Positions 13,351 to 30,447 are shown, counted from the stretch's first letter. The stretch: DNA of 64,000 nucleotides from Tubulanus polymorphus (GCF_964204645.1 NC_134029.1:23702450-23766449), one strand, 5' to 3'. Notes: a model not told the origin generated them from the letters alone. Made by a program: numbers and translations.

Positions 13351-14411
13351 TACGTGTATTTATGGTTTAAGGTTAGGTGAAACTATTCCACACCTTTTAG
13401 ACTTAAATCTGACTTTTCGCCATGTTTTTGTTTGTGTTCGGTGTATTTTGCCTATTTTTCTTGAGATTCAGTTTCACAGTTCTCTGAGCAGGGATGAGAA
13501 AGATGCATGTGAAAAATGTATGAGAACGTGAAAACTTTTGATAATCCTAGTTTTCTTAATAGGCTGTATTTTGTTCTTCTATCTCTTGGAGCTGCTTTGA
13601 CCCTAGATATACGTATCATAGTAGGCTATATGTACATGTTTGTGAAATATTGGACTTTACTGGTCCATCACATTTTCATAGTCTCATCATCATCATCATC
13701 AGACGGCTGCGGAGTAGGCGACTGCAAGCTTCGACCAACCCTTTCTGTCCGCGATGCTCCGTGGGGACTGGTGGTTGTTGTTATCTCCTAACAGTCTAGT
13801 CTAGCGTCAGTCTTTGATTTTTTTACCAGTCAAATGGTTACATTGTCTCAATTCTTGCATGAAACCTTATCGACAATGAAGAAATCTGGTTAGGTAACTT
13901 GTCCCTGTTGGAGATTTGGTGTGAAAAATATTTTTGGTATTTAGAATATGGAAAACCCTGTTTTTTTGGTGTGAAGAAATGTGAAAAAAATGGGAATGTA
14001 AGAAAATGTATAAATTTCAGAATATTGCATCTCATCCCTGTCTGAGTCTAACTCAAGCGTTAAAAGATCGATAATGAACTAATTTTAACTCTAAACTAGA
14101 CACTGTGGAACTGAGTCATGAAGATTAAGAATATTTTTGTGACTTCCAAATGAATACATGTAGTGTATAAAATGTACATGTATTTTGTATTTTCTGTGCA
14201 TTCCTCTCTTCCTATGAACTAATTAAGTGTCCTTGCATCAAATATTGAAAAAACCAATTGAAAAGACTGCAACTTCAATGATATTCAAAAATATTACATG
14301 TATAATATTTAATTCAGGTATGCTATGGTACCAGTATGTGCTATGCAGTACATTTAGTTAGGATCTCAGAGAAATTAATATTTGGTCATTAAGCTTTATG
14401 CAGTTATCTAC

Positions 14412-14510
14412 CTGCTGTCTGTACACAGCCCTCAGACATTCGACCTCTTTTTCCAGATCTATGTTCGCCCAGGCAATGCCACCCTCTGTGGCAGTAACCG
14501 TGACATTTTT
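14412..14510 (-). CDS. Candidate exon of an unrecognised gene
   Basis: A 99-nt (33-codon) segment is open in one frame and bounded by a good acceptor (ATTTTCACAG) and donor (CAGCAG/GTAGAT) on the minus strand. It reads KNVTVTATEGGIAWANI, then DLEKEVECLRAVYRQQ. About 30-110 bp upstream on the same strand (roughly 14541-14620) is a diverged copy of the same DNA, with stops in the equivalent frame. I do not recognise the protein and found no confident flanking exons. It may be a relic or part of a small gene between TMEM165 and CHM. Confidence 0.25.
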
Positions 14511-15557
14511 CTGTGAAAATGAATTAGGGTGTCAATTCTGGACCATCGGGTTTAGACGGACATTCACCATTTTTGAAAATGTGTTCGTCCAGACTTTGCC
14601 ATTCAAAAGGTGATAGTCTGAGGGGGCGGGTACAGATAGCTGATTGACAGCTGTATTCATCTCGTGTGATAATGAATACTGGTACATAGTACAATGTGAC
14701 CATCATGTTTATGTAGTTACCCACTACTACGCTCCTGCAATTCGGAAGCTTTGTTTTACTAAATCACATGATAATAACCATTATTGTATGTAAAATACCT
14801 TTCTCAATAAATTAACAATGGTTTTTAAATTTCGAAGACTTTTCGATTACATTTATTGCCTGTATTTCAAGTCCTAGTATCGATGATCTGCGAACCAAGA
14901 AAATACAACAGATGTTGAAAGGAATCTCAGAAAAAAACATGACAAGATTTTTATATTGTTTGTGATTTTCAATCTTTATTTACAAAATTCACAAATACTA
15001 AAGCAGCATTTTACAGCACAGCAGTTCAGAATGACTAGATATATAAACATCATATTTGTATCGACAATAAATTATGAGTAGTTTTGGAAGAACAGATGAA
15101 CCATTCATCTGTGAAAATCATCATAACCATATCACTTCTCTCAACCCTAGACCAATCATTCATATCCTTAGCGTTAGCCCCATCTATTGTTGCTAACCCT
15201 GTGTCAGACAATTGTGAACTGGTCGTTAGACCTGAACAACTGGTGACAACCCCTCATGAATTCCACAGTTGATTTGGTTCAATGAACAGCTAAACCCCAT
15301 TCATCAAATATCAAATATACATTACAATATAGTAGACAATGTGGATACATTTTATTCCTTTCTGCTGCACCAGACTGGAAACTATATTTAACATTCATTT
15401 ATATATCAATGATTGATATATAAATGAATTCTAAATTTGGTCTTATGCTAAACAGATATGAACATTTATACATTAAATAAATGTATTAATGAATGACTGA
15501 ATGATTCTAGTCTAAGCTCCTGATATGAATGTATAAACTGATCACTGATTCACTCAG

Positions 15558-18500
15558 TTATTCTACAGTATTTTTATTGTCTAAACTTTGTTCGACAGGT
15601 TCAATATTAGTCAAATGTTGGGTAGATGTTCCTTCAGCACTCGTTGCTTCTGTAGATGTCTCTTGTTCTAGTTCAGGAGTTGTATCCGGATGAGTTCCAT
15701 GATCAGCAGCTACACCATCGACAGCACCGACCGGTGCAGATGCAGTTTCCTCTGATGTTGTGTTTGGTCGAGGCCCGTTTCCACCCGAAGCAGATGGACT
15801 CGTCTCAGTGTTATCAGCAGCCTGTGAGTTTTCATCTTGTCGCGGTCCGAATCCTGGATCCTGCGGTGTAGTGTTAGCTCCATCGTCGTATATAATATCC
15901 TCCGGGTTCGGAGCACGCGGCAAAAACTCTTCATCCGGACAAATTCTCGAGAATATACATCGCGCCTGAAAATGATTTACACACTTGCTACAACATATTC
16001 TCGGGTAAAAACAAGCTATAAAGGTTCAACAAGCGGAACAAACCTGTTGAACAGCGCAGTCGAAATCAAGCTGATTATCAGGGCCACTACACAACACAAC
16101 ATTATCAGGTCTTCCGGACTCAAGATCTATATCACTGTGATCGGCTTGGTTGAAATAAACCGACCATAAAATTGGAGATCCGGCATCAAACTCTGAAAAA
16201 CACAGTCATCGTATCATATTTGCTTTAGTCGCTAGATTTTGGCTTGATTCGAATAAACAGTGCTTCGTGTCATACCTCCATCCTCTGATGCAGCACTACT
16301 ACTGGTTGTTGTTGATTCCGATGGGAACAGAATCTCTTCGATGAATTGTAAATCTTCTCTCGCTTCATTTACACCGCGACAAAATACATGCACTAAATCT
16401 GTAAATATATAAACATATGATAGTGATTAATACACGACAGATATATGATCAAACTACGTGTATATCATCTGTGTATCAATACTTACAAAGGCCTTCTGGT
16501 ACTGAATAGGTGGAGGCGGACAATTCAATAACAGTTACTGGTTCAGGTAATGATGAATGTGGAATGCGTAAAAATGTCACCTGAAACATTTTAGATAGAT
16601 ACAGTTATATTACACTATGCAAATACGAATACATTAAACTCTCCGGTCAAGCAGTCAACCTCAGTTAAGTCATCATCCGATGAGTCGTCACATTATTTGA
16701 GTCGCAATTTGATTTTCCAAGAGTTCAAGCTATAGATGTAATACTCGTCTCAAACTACAACGACTATACCGAGGTTTGACTGTATATTTTCTACCACTTT
16801 ACCTCATCTTTCGTGCCCTCTTTAATGGATCTCTTCGTAAGGAAAAATGCCCGTGATATTTTTCTATCATTGTTGATCTGTGGAAGTAACGATGAACTAG
16901 CATAACTGGCTTCAGCGACTAACCACCTAAATTAACAATCATCGTTTTATACGTGAAATTCGCCGGTTTCAATTATTTGTATATCAGGGTGCGATCTAAG
17001 CACTTGTCCGATTGCCCGGGACAAGTATATTCTCATCAGGGCGAGTAGGTTATCATTATCACTTGTCCCCCGGGCTAGTGCAATTTTATATCACATAGCT
17101 TTTTTCCCACTCGATACAACGGATGATAATGCCACCAGTCGGACTGCCTGTGTAGGGCAAGTAGCTTTTGGAGGGGGCGAGTGAAATTTCAGTTATGCTT
17201 GCCCTGGGCAAGTGGCTTTCATTCCTTAGATCGAACCCTGTATATCGAAGTCCACACAATGCGACTTACTTGCATTTGAATCTAACACCATCAGATATAG
17301 CACCGATACATCTACAATACAATCGATAATAATAAAATCAGCGTACGATGATGGGTAGAGTTCGTGAAGGGATCGATTTAATCAAATATCTTACTTGTTT
17401 TCCGAATCGATTATCACATTTGAGATGGTTTTTCGTAAACAATAGATACCACCAAAAACAGCGCACATTCTACAAATACATCGTCAATAATCTAAATATT
17501 CGCTCAGTTCTAAAATACAGACGCTAGCTATTATCAGACGTACCGGCAAAACGCTTGCGGCAACTCTCCACTTCCATATAAGGTCCATAAGAATGCCGTA
17601 TTTCCATAGCGACCGAGAGAAACTAAGAATTTCTTCACGGCGGCGAGACCCTTCAAAAACGAATACGCATTCGCTGAATGGTAGGTATCGAAATCGAACT
17701 CGAATTCTTACTAACGTTACTTACGTCTGCGGTGGGAGTATGCTCGGTTGCCATAGCAATAGCCTGCAGAACGTAGTGTTGAATATTTGGAGTCAGCTTA
17801 CGAGATATTAGAAAATCTTTGAAAGGACGATCTTCAAATCCTGAAATAACGAAATTTAGAAATTTGAAAGCGATGCGCAGAATGCTGAAAACCGGGTACA
17901 AATTATACAAAATTATTACCTGCATAATCTTCAGGATGTTGATCATAGTCCATACAAAATGTTAAGAATTTCATCAGCATTCGTTTTTCAATCATTGAAA
18001 CTGCTTTACTGCTGAATACATCAGCTCTAGAACATGGCACCTGAATATTAAAACACAATCATTGAAACAGTTTTACTGCTGAATACATCAGCTCTAGAAC
18101 ATGGCACCCGAATATTAAAACAATCATTGAAACAGTTTTACTGCTGAATACATCAGCTCTAGAACATGGCACCCGAATATTAAAACACAATCATTGAAAC
18201 AGTTTTACTGCTGAATACATCAGCTCTAGAACATGGCACCCGAATATTAAAACACAATCATTGAAACAGTTTTACTGCTGAATACATCAGCTCTAGAACA
18301 TGGCACCTGAATATTAAAACACAATCATTGAAACAGTTTTACTGCTGAATACATCAGCTCTAGAACATGGCTTTTTGCACCTGAATAAAACACAAAAATA
18401 TACAATAGTATGACAGTATTTTCATATCAAACAGAAGTTATGGGTTTGCTATACCTGTTCAAGTTTATCATTCATTCGAGTGAGTATTCGTGATACAGTT

Positions 18501-20208
18501 TTAAACTCGCAGTATTTCGCAACATCTGATGAAATGAGAAGTTCCACTAAAGGTCCGCGACAAAACAACAGCTACAAGAAAATAGAATCATCTGTCGATG
18601 AGAAGTTTTCTCATTTTCTTCTAAATACTTTTGTGCTAGAATTAAATGTTTACCTTCGGTGAAAGATCGATGTTGAATTTTCTCCACTGACGTTTCAATT
18701 CTTCTACAGTCCATTCTTTCTTCAGATGTTGGTTTATTTTCTCCTCAATTTGTACATTACACGGCATGACTTCTTTAGCCTTCGATTCTCCAGAACAACC
18801 TGCGACTTCCTCCGAACAAACTGCGACTTCCTCCGAACAACCCGCGACTTCCTCCGAACAACCTGCGACTTCCTCCGAACAACCGGCGACTTCCTCTGAT
18901 GCGGAATCAGCCACAACTGGAGTAGTTGAAGATCCTTCTTCAGTTGCTTCAGAATCTGCTTCATTATCATCTAAAATTTCAATTTAAGCTGAAAGAATTC
19001 TCTCAGATTCTACAGAAGTCTGGATCCAGTTCCACAATTTTTGATTAAAACTAAGTCATTAAAAAATTGGAATTACTCCAACTGTAGAGTCAAACTTGAG
19101 AGTTATGGAGCTTGGCCTGTTCCATGGTTGTGAGTAGAGTTCACTCTGAGTTGAAATTAATTCATTTCCAATGAGTTTCAACTTTTGAATCAAATCTACA
19201 CTCTTTACTAAGTTACCTTTAAGTTGTATATCTAATTGGAAGGAACATTGAGAGACTGGAGTATTGGAAGGTACGAGTGGTTCTGAGTTGTCATATTCTT
19301 TATCTTCATGCCTGTAAAATAACGGTACCAGTTACAGCCCAGGTTAGTCTTAACGCTGATTGAAAATTTCAGATTATTTTCATAGTAAATTTCCAACCTG
19401 ATAAACCAATTCTGCAGTAGATTAGTGATTGTTTGTGAATTTTGTATGAGAGGAATCAAAGTCTCTCCTTCCTGAATCAGAGATGAATCATCGATCCCAG
19501 CACTGGCTGCTGCTTCTACTGTGACTTCCTGGTGACTTTCGATCCATCTTTGTATTCCATCGAAATTGAAAGTCGACCAATCGCCTCCGTAATGGTCGTT
19601 CCTTTAAAAATATGAGAATTGCAAACCTTATGTATGTTACAGCAGGCTTCATATGACTTCATTCTAATTAGCTACTTGTGATACACATATTCAGTACCTA
19701 TCCAGATGAAGCACTCTTTGTCCTATTCTGGCAAATGCAGCAGCGACAATACTTTCAGCAACTCCTAGATTCATGATGATAATAAAGCATAACTACTTTA
19801 AAAAGTGTTAAGATTATTATCAGCAGATACAAAATATAGCATTGTACAAAAACAAACTATATCTGACAATGGTACATTTAAAAAACCCAAAATAGTGATG
19901 AAACAAAAGCTACAAATTCTGTTGTCTTGACGTTTTAGGAAGAATTCTTCTTCCCATTATGGGAGTAAATCCAAAATGACAGTTCATTCTTTAATCGCAG
20001 CAAACCAAATACTTTGAGTGAGGCCGTGTCTATGGATGGAAGACCAGGTACCATACACGCGTCAAAATTTAGTCTAGTACCTAGCCGCCGTTCCCCAAAC
20101 AACAGTTGTAGGGAACCCGTAACAACGACTGGTATTCAGACCATCAGGATTATACTCACCTGTACCAAGAATAATAACATCATATTCTGTAGGTAATTCT
20201 TCGTCCAT
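15558..20208 (-). CDS. CHM: Rab escort protein (REP-1/choroideremia protein family)
   Basis: REP presents newly made Rab GTPases to Rab geranylgeranyltransferase and delivers them to membranes. Sixteen minus-strand exons join in phase, giving 735 residues: 20160-20208, 19698-19764, 19398-19601, 19217-19311, 18654-18970, 18455-18571, 17920-18040, 17725-17840, 17544-17650, 17395-17469, 17270-17311, 16803-16926, 16487-16580, 16276-16398, 16044-16192 and 15558-15965. The GDI-superfamily N-terminus is [18 protein letters not shown], then [13 protein letters not shown]. Later marks are VEKR-type [30 protein letters not shown], and [15 protein letters not shown]. Near the C-terminus, [10 protein letters not shown] and [11 protein letters not shown] match REP. 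The variable acidic insert (residues about 139-200) contains five SEEVAGC heptads. The roughly 120-residue C-terminal tail is low-complexity and rich in T, E and P. Exon 7 has a tandem array of partial copies in its upstream intron. The gene is divergent from ETFDH. Confidence 0.95.
16652..16782. mobile_element. MITE with CAGTCAAACCTCGGT-like termini (pogo/Tigger-like)
   Basis: This lies in the CHM intron between exons 12 and 13. The left end is CAGTCAACCTCAGTTAAGTC and the right end is the inverted equivalent, GACTATACCGAGGTTTGACTG. Related elements are at 31021-31203 and 47171-47343. It is non-coding. Confidence 0.7.
16985..17240. mobile_element. hAT-like non-autonomous element
   Basis: This lies in the CHM intron between exons 11 and 12. 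The termini CAGGGTGCGATCTAAG and CTTAGATCGAACCCTG are inverted repeats with a CAGGG start, as is common in hAT transposons. The inside has several CTTGTCC/GGGCAAG repeats in both orientations. Flanking bases share only TATAT, so the 8-bp duplication expected of hAT is not confirmed. Confidence 0.7.
18058..18375 (-). repeat. Tandem array of partial CHM exon 7 copies
   Basis: After the true exon 7 (copy 1, 17920-18040), five further copies begin at about 18058, 18123, 18190, 18257 and 18324, with periods of 65-67 bp. Each contains the first about 50 nt of exon 7 plus its acceptor and about 15 nt of intron, but not the exon's 3' part or donor. The exon-edge bases read CACCTGAAT on the plus strand (acceptor CAG/GTG intact) in copies 1, 5 and 6. 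They read CACCCGAAT (acceptor lost) in copies 2, 3 and 4. Copy 6 has a CTTTTTG insertion. Confidence 0.9.
18795..18899 (-). repeat. Coding minisatellite, 5 x 21 bp, in CHM exon 5
   Basis: Five tandem 21-bp units encode SEEVAGC (one reads SEEVAVC), residues about 163-197 of the CHM product. The repeat lies in the acidic, poorly conserved loop of REP proteins, where length changes are likely tolerated. Unit length is a multiple of three, so copy changes keep the frame. Confidence 0.9.
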
Positions 20209-20955
20209 GATTAATCCCGTTTTCAACCAATCTCATAAACACCAATGAGTATCCTGAAAAATAAAATATCATCAATCATCCCGAACGAATGGGAATCTTA
20301 TTAAACTGTCATTGTCGGTAATCGAAGCTACTTAAAATCATCAACAAATCATTTTGCCTCGTTCAAACGAGCTGAATATCGCAGCCATTCTTTATTTATC
20401 AATCTATCTAATGAGGTTGTTTTCGAATCGCTAGGCCTATATGATTTATTCTTACTATAAAAAATTCAATCAAGCATCGACCGTGGCGTCCTTCAATTAG
20501 ATTTCATCTATGACATATTATTTGTAAGAGCTATATGGTACAGATATGGACATATTAATTGTGCAAATAAGAGTATCCTACCTATTAGTTTTGAAATTTA
20601 ATCGGGAGGGGCATGTACTCAGACCGAAGAAGAAGGGTTCGTCAGGCCAGGGCAAACTCAGAACATTAATTTTGCTAGTCACAATTTAATGGAGGATGGA
20701 TGATACCGATATCCCTAGGCCTATATAAAAATAAAAAGAAATGGATACTAGTGTGGCGAATTATGCAGAATTTTTAAAATCGGGAATCGAACCTAAATAT
20801 GCGGAAGTTACTGTCTGTATATGAAAAACAAAATTATTTAGCATACGATGTAACAAATATAATGTATACGGTTTCGGTACCCAAATCGTACTTTTTTTGG
20901 GCAGTGGCGATTTTTGCGATTTAAACCCTGTTTTACGCAATTTGAAGCCGACAGT
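20209..20955. promoter_or_regulatory. Bidirectional promoter region, CHM / ETFDH
   Basis: The 747 bp between the two divergent start codons must contain both promoters. A GCGGAAGTTA (ETS-like core) lies at 20801-20810. No TATA box or CCAAT box was clearly assignable. The role is inferred from position. Confidence 0.5.
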
Positions 20956-25858
<4,903 letters not shown>

Positions 25859-27710
25859 ATTATAGATGGTTCATATCATGTAGACAGAATATCGAGGGTA
25901 AAACCTTTGATACCTCCAAGGTTTAGAGATGATTTTGATTCTCGGGCCAAGTTTGTATTACATGTATTAAGCTGATTTGAACTAAGGGTGCATTTTAGTT
26001 GATTCTGGGTTCAACCCACAAGTTTGGATTGATTTATTGAACTAGGGGTGCATTTTAGTATCAGTATTCTTTTGAGAAGCACTTAGTCGGGTTGGAAGAT
26101 GGGCTACTGCACTGAGCTTTCAATATTAGAAAAGAAATGAATAACAAACACCTGTTTTGCACCAGTGCTGAATTCCAATGAGATATTTGTAATGCCTCGA
26201 TGAAGCTCTAAGCAATTGATGGCAATTAAGAAATTAATTCAAAAGAAATAATTACCTCAAATGCTGAATAATTTCAGTGAATACAATTAATTGCTTTATG
26301 TAAACTACTGAGTTTGTGTTGTTTTATAATTATATGAATGATGAGTGATTGTATTTGAAGTAACAACATTTTAGTTATAAAAAAAAAATGCTAATTTGTG
26401 TTCAACTTTAAATTATAACTCCTTAACAATATTATAAAGAATAGATATATATATATATATATATATAGATGAATATAGTCTGAAGACAAGAAGCTTGTGT
26501 TTAGTTTTATCTGTTTGGTTTCTGTGGCTTGGAACTTTTCCTTTCTTGACGGCGCATCAGATGAATCGCTCACCACTCTAGTTAGGTGACAGCGTTGAGG
26601 CTATGTAAGTGGTGTCGTGCCCACCATGGAGACCTGCACCATGAATAGACATCGACCGGAGTAATGAGGCTTAATTTACTGAGAAAATGAACAACAAAAA
26701 CTACTGAGGAATCGTCTAATTCCATGTTTATTCTGAGCTTCACTATGAATACATGATATGTACGTTTATGATTAAACTACAAACCAGCGATGACTAGATC
26801 TCATGCATAGATACTATACAAATATTGCAAGTCGGAAAACTGTTACAGACAATCATCAGACCTCATTACGGGTACAAGAATTATATCCTATCTATTTCGT
26901 TGGAATTCAATTAAGGCGTATGCAGAGTAAGAATGATTTTAATGAAGTTAATTCAAAGCGTTCAATCAGAGTTAGTAGGTGCATCAAATTCGTATGAATT
27001 GCTATCGCTTGAAGTTCTAGAAGAAGTAACGAAGGTCTATTAACTTGCAGTGAACTCCACAAACCGTAACTGTATATTAGATACAATGTACATAGGATGT
27101 ACATTTATATATACAAGTGAAAAAGTCTAACAAACATTCAAAAACAGATTAACAATCAATATCCATAGGATTATCATACCGGGTAATTATATTAACAATG
27201 ATTAATAATTTGGCCCAATAATCCATTTACACTGTTGCCATACCCCAGTCCTTACATTTTTGGAGTACTGTTACAACGGGCAAATACAAATGAACTAAGT
27301 GTAAATGGATTTAATAAATCACAGTCTAATTAAGTACATATAAATATATGACACCTGGGAGTACATGGTTACTCAGAGACTGGAGCTCCACCTAGTGGGA
27401 CTTATAATACCAGCCCCTTGACTAACATATTATGTTTATCTTCTGCGCAACACAGGGTTCTTACTGATCAAGGATTTCCAGATGAATTTGCCCCAACAGG
27501 GAAAATCAGGGACAGAGAAATATCAGATCACATATTGTACATTCTAAAATGTTGCTACTAATTTTGCAGCCAATGCATCAAAATGTTTGAAGCTTTAGGG
27601 TAAAAAATACTTTATTTCTATTGTGGCAGGCCATATAGTTTCATCTTAGTGAAGTCTGCATTTGTTCAATGTCATTTTCCCATACTGCAAGTGTGGTTTA
27701 TTGTTTCTTT

Positions 27711-27905
27711 ATACCAGGTGACCAGCTCTAGACCAATCAGCAGCTAGGGTTAGGGTTTGACATTTGGGCAATTTGCATATCAGGTGACCATCTCTGGCCA
27801 ATGAGAACTAGGGTTAGGGTTAAGTATGTGTGGTCTGTTTGTTTATACCAGGTGACCAGCACTGACCAACCAGAAGCTAGGGTTAGGGTTAAGCATGTGG
27901 CCTGT
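27711..27905 (+). repeat. Tandem units with TTAGGG-like cores
   Basis: Three diverged units, 65-70 bp apart, each hold CAGGTGACCA...(C)CA(A/C)T...CTAGGGTTAGGGTT. The telomere-like cores are at about 27743, 27808 and 27877. The right two share CTAGGGTTAGGGTTAAG. Confidence 0.75.
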
Positions 27906-29714
27906 TCATTTACATTAAAGAAGACCAGTCTTGTAAGTGAGATTCAGATTATGAGGCTCACTGAGTCTTTCATAAACCAGAAGAAACAGTTCCCAGATAT
28001 ATCTTTGGATTTAATTAGGGAAGGTTTTGGTCAAGAGTCAGAGAAATATCGGGGAATTTTGGATCTGTAAGAACCGTGCTCTGGAATTCAAATACATGTA
28101 CAATACCGGCCCCTCCACATGTTTATCTTCTGAGTAACAAATCTCCCAATTATAGATTGATATGTTTCTGTGGACTTCGGATTAATATCAAACAGCACTC
28201 TTATATACCGGTACAATCATATATATAACAGTGATTAAAAGCAACTATTTTAGTTTAGCAATAAGTTATATTAAATATCCACACATCACCACAATTAACT
28301 AATATTTATAAAATCACAATTTTTGCATAATCAGTATATGATAATCTTATGTTAGCTGTCACTTTTATTCAACGGATAAATCATTCAAATCATAAAAATC
28401 GGATTTTGACTCTTGATCTACATTGAATGTTCCGCTTCATGCGTAACATCAGTTAACACTAGTATAAAATAACTGAATTGACTATAAGTAGTTCATTTAT
28501 CAACAATGTAATGCCCATAGATCCTTATTAGATAGACTGAAATAACTCAATAGATGGTTATAATAGTACATTCTCCTGATGAAACAGAATTGTCCTACAC
28601 AATATAAGTTATTAGTCACAAATCTTACATGTATGACATGAAGGTTTTATCAGCTTACAGGAGGCTGGGTTGAATATTTCACCCAGTAATTTATATGTCT
28701 ATCTAAGGACACATCAATCCCCTGATGTTTCTTACTGGAATCTCCTGAAGTTGCCAATATTGATGAAACAGTCTAGAGTCCTTGTTGTAATGATAATATA
28801 AGAATCCCATACCAATAATGAAAACTAAAGATTCTTCGTGCTAGTAGTCTATTCTAAATATTTTGACTCGAGCCTATCTTCAGATAATTCCTACTAAAGA
28901 TGACAAGGATAACAATGATTAGAATACTAGCTCAAGGAAACGTTTTCAGGCATTTTTGCATTTCTAATGTATGATTTTTAGACTGTGGTCAGTCACATTG
29001 TAATATCCTCAGAGCGCATTTCTTGTCACAAAAATCATATTCATATGAAACCAGCAACTAGAATTCAAGTACAAATAATCCTGATATTAATTTCACTTTC
29101 ATAAATCTCTGCGTAATTTCAGATTTATAAGTTATTCACTATATCTCTACAGGTGTTAGTGTACGATGCATAGATTTATCACTATGCATAGATTAACAGC
29201 TAATAAACAGGTTTTCACATTGTGGTCGAGTTCCAACTACTTCAGTTCGATAGCTCAAATCAAATTCATGAATTATTTCTATATAAAATTATCACTCAAA
29301 AGCTGCTCGTTCTATCATTACCTGAGAATAACTGTCTGTTTTCCATATCTAATCTATACATTTATCATTATGCTGTTTAGTTAACACTTCAATCATATGT
29401 AACACCAATATATTCGTAATTTCCTATTCCTAAACTATGTTTACATGTAAAACATGCGATCCAACTTTCATTTTTACCCTTCTCCGAAAATCTACGTGGT
29501 AAAAGATTTTCACGCGGTCTCTACCGTCAGGCCAGCGAACAACTTAAGATTTTCGATTTTGTATCATTCTCGTTTAAGTAGAAATATCAAACTTCTGCCC
29601 AATACGTCAAACGACTGTTATCGTAATATCTCTGCCGTTTTCTGCTGAGCTGAAATTAAATTTAAAAGATGAAAATCGAAGCTTTGTCTCGCTCCCGGTT
29701 ATGAGTGCATATTT

Positions 29715-29881
29715 AGGGGTCATTCATTAATTACGTACGCATTAGGGGAAGGGGAGGGGTCAGTGCAATTGCATACTGTAATGCTTAATGTATATGAAAA
29801 AATGGCCGATTTTGCGTACAGAGGGGGAGGGGGGGTTGAAAAATTCAAATTTAATGCGTACGTAATAAATGAATGATCCCT
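29715..29881. mobile_element. MITE with AGGGGTCATTCATTAATTAC termini
   Basis: A 167-bp element with inverted ends of about 29 bp: AGGGGTCATTCATTAATTAC followed by GTACGCATTA on the left, and TAATGCGTACGTAATAAATG followed by AATGATCCCT on the right. It is non-coding and sits just downstream of the alternative FCHSD stop, so it may lie in that 3' UTR. Confidence 0.85.
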
Positions 29882-29907
29882 TTCTGAAATAGATAACTCA
29901 CCAACTT

Positions 29908-30447
29908 CTAACACAGACTCTCAGCCTGATTATTATCTCTTTCCTGATTTTCAGTATTTGTCAAGTCCATGGCAATTTTACCAGGACTTGGCTCATTAGA
30001 AGCTGGTGGATTTTCTGAGGAAGATTTTTGTTGCCCTTCACCATCAGAGTTAGCAGACTGTTGAAATAGCGGAAGAGCAGAAAGAGGTTTCAGATGAAGA
30101 ATGCAGTCAAGAATGAAGAGTAAAGCAATAAACCATGGGTAGAAAGTTGAAGGTAAGGTGAACATTTGCGGTTATAAAGCAGTTTTGATGGTTTGCAGAT
30201 GATGAAATGAGATATTTTGATATATAAACATACTTACTGTATTAGGGCTACAAGGTGCTGATTTAACAATTGGTTTATCATCAGATTCTGGAAACGAATT
30301 AACAGCAAAATATACATATCTACACATGGATCACTAATTGTATCTTTGATATAAGACTTTCAAACTCACCTTGCGATGTTGGTATAACCTCAGTGGTGGT
30401 GACTGCATCAGTTGTAGATTCTGTTGGTTCATGACTGGCGTCCAAGT
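29908..30447 (-). CDS. FCHSD2: Alternative C-terminal exons of the FCHSD gene
   Basis: Three minus-strand exons, 30370-30447, 30238-30287 and 29908-30057, join in phase and end at a stop. They encode a hydrophilic tail beginning DLDASHEPTESTTDAV, through ESDDKPIVKSAPCSPNT, to NNQAESLC. The first acceptor needs one upstream base in phase 1, exactly what FCHSD exon 17 (ending 32763 with a lone G) supplies. A perfect TACTAAC branch-point consensus lies about 20 nt upstream of that acceptor. Used instead of exon 18, this gives an isoform of 889 residues. It could also be the tail of a separate gene whose upstream exons I did not find. The splice phases are seen; the isoform is inferred. Confidence 0.55.

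Larger units (their letters stand above)
12696..15557. other. Convergent intergenic interval, TMEM165 to CHM
   Basis: This 2.9-kb interval separates the 3' ends of two convergent genes. It holds a MITE (13216-13350), a short (TCA)n run near 13683, a possible exon pair on the minus strand (14412-14620) and a TTTATT at 15351-15356. On the minus strand that reads AATAAA, 202 bp past the CHM stop, and probably serves CHM polyadenylation. No other coding sequence is supported. Confidence 0.5.
25859..29907. other. Intergenic interval, ETFDH 3' side
   Basis: Four kb with no supported gene. It holds an (AT)n run near 26447-26466, telomere-like repeats at 27711-27905 and an inverted-repeat MITE at 29715-29881. 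Short open frames at 27801-28070 and 29166-29384 look random. Confidence 0.5.

Noticed and set aside
13683-13790. Short (TCA)n run and adjoining GC-richer segment as a tRNA or SINE
   Set aside because: No tRNA A/B-box arrangement or cloverleaf could be drawn, so only a simple repeat is supported.
15710-16169. Frames of 74-110 codons on both strands near the CHM 3' end
   Set aside because: They overlap CHM exons 15-16 in wrong frames.
27801-28070. 89-codon frame
   Set aside because: Its first part is translated telomere-like repeat; the rest lacks any coding sign.
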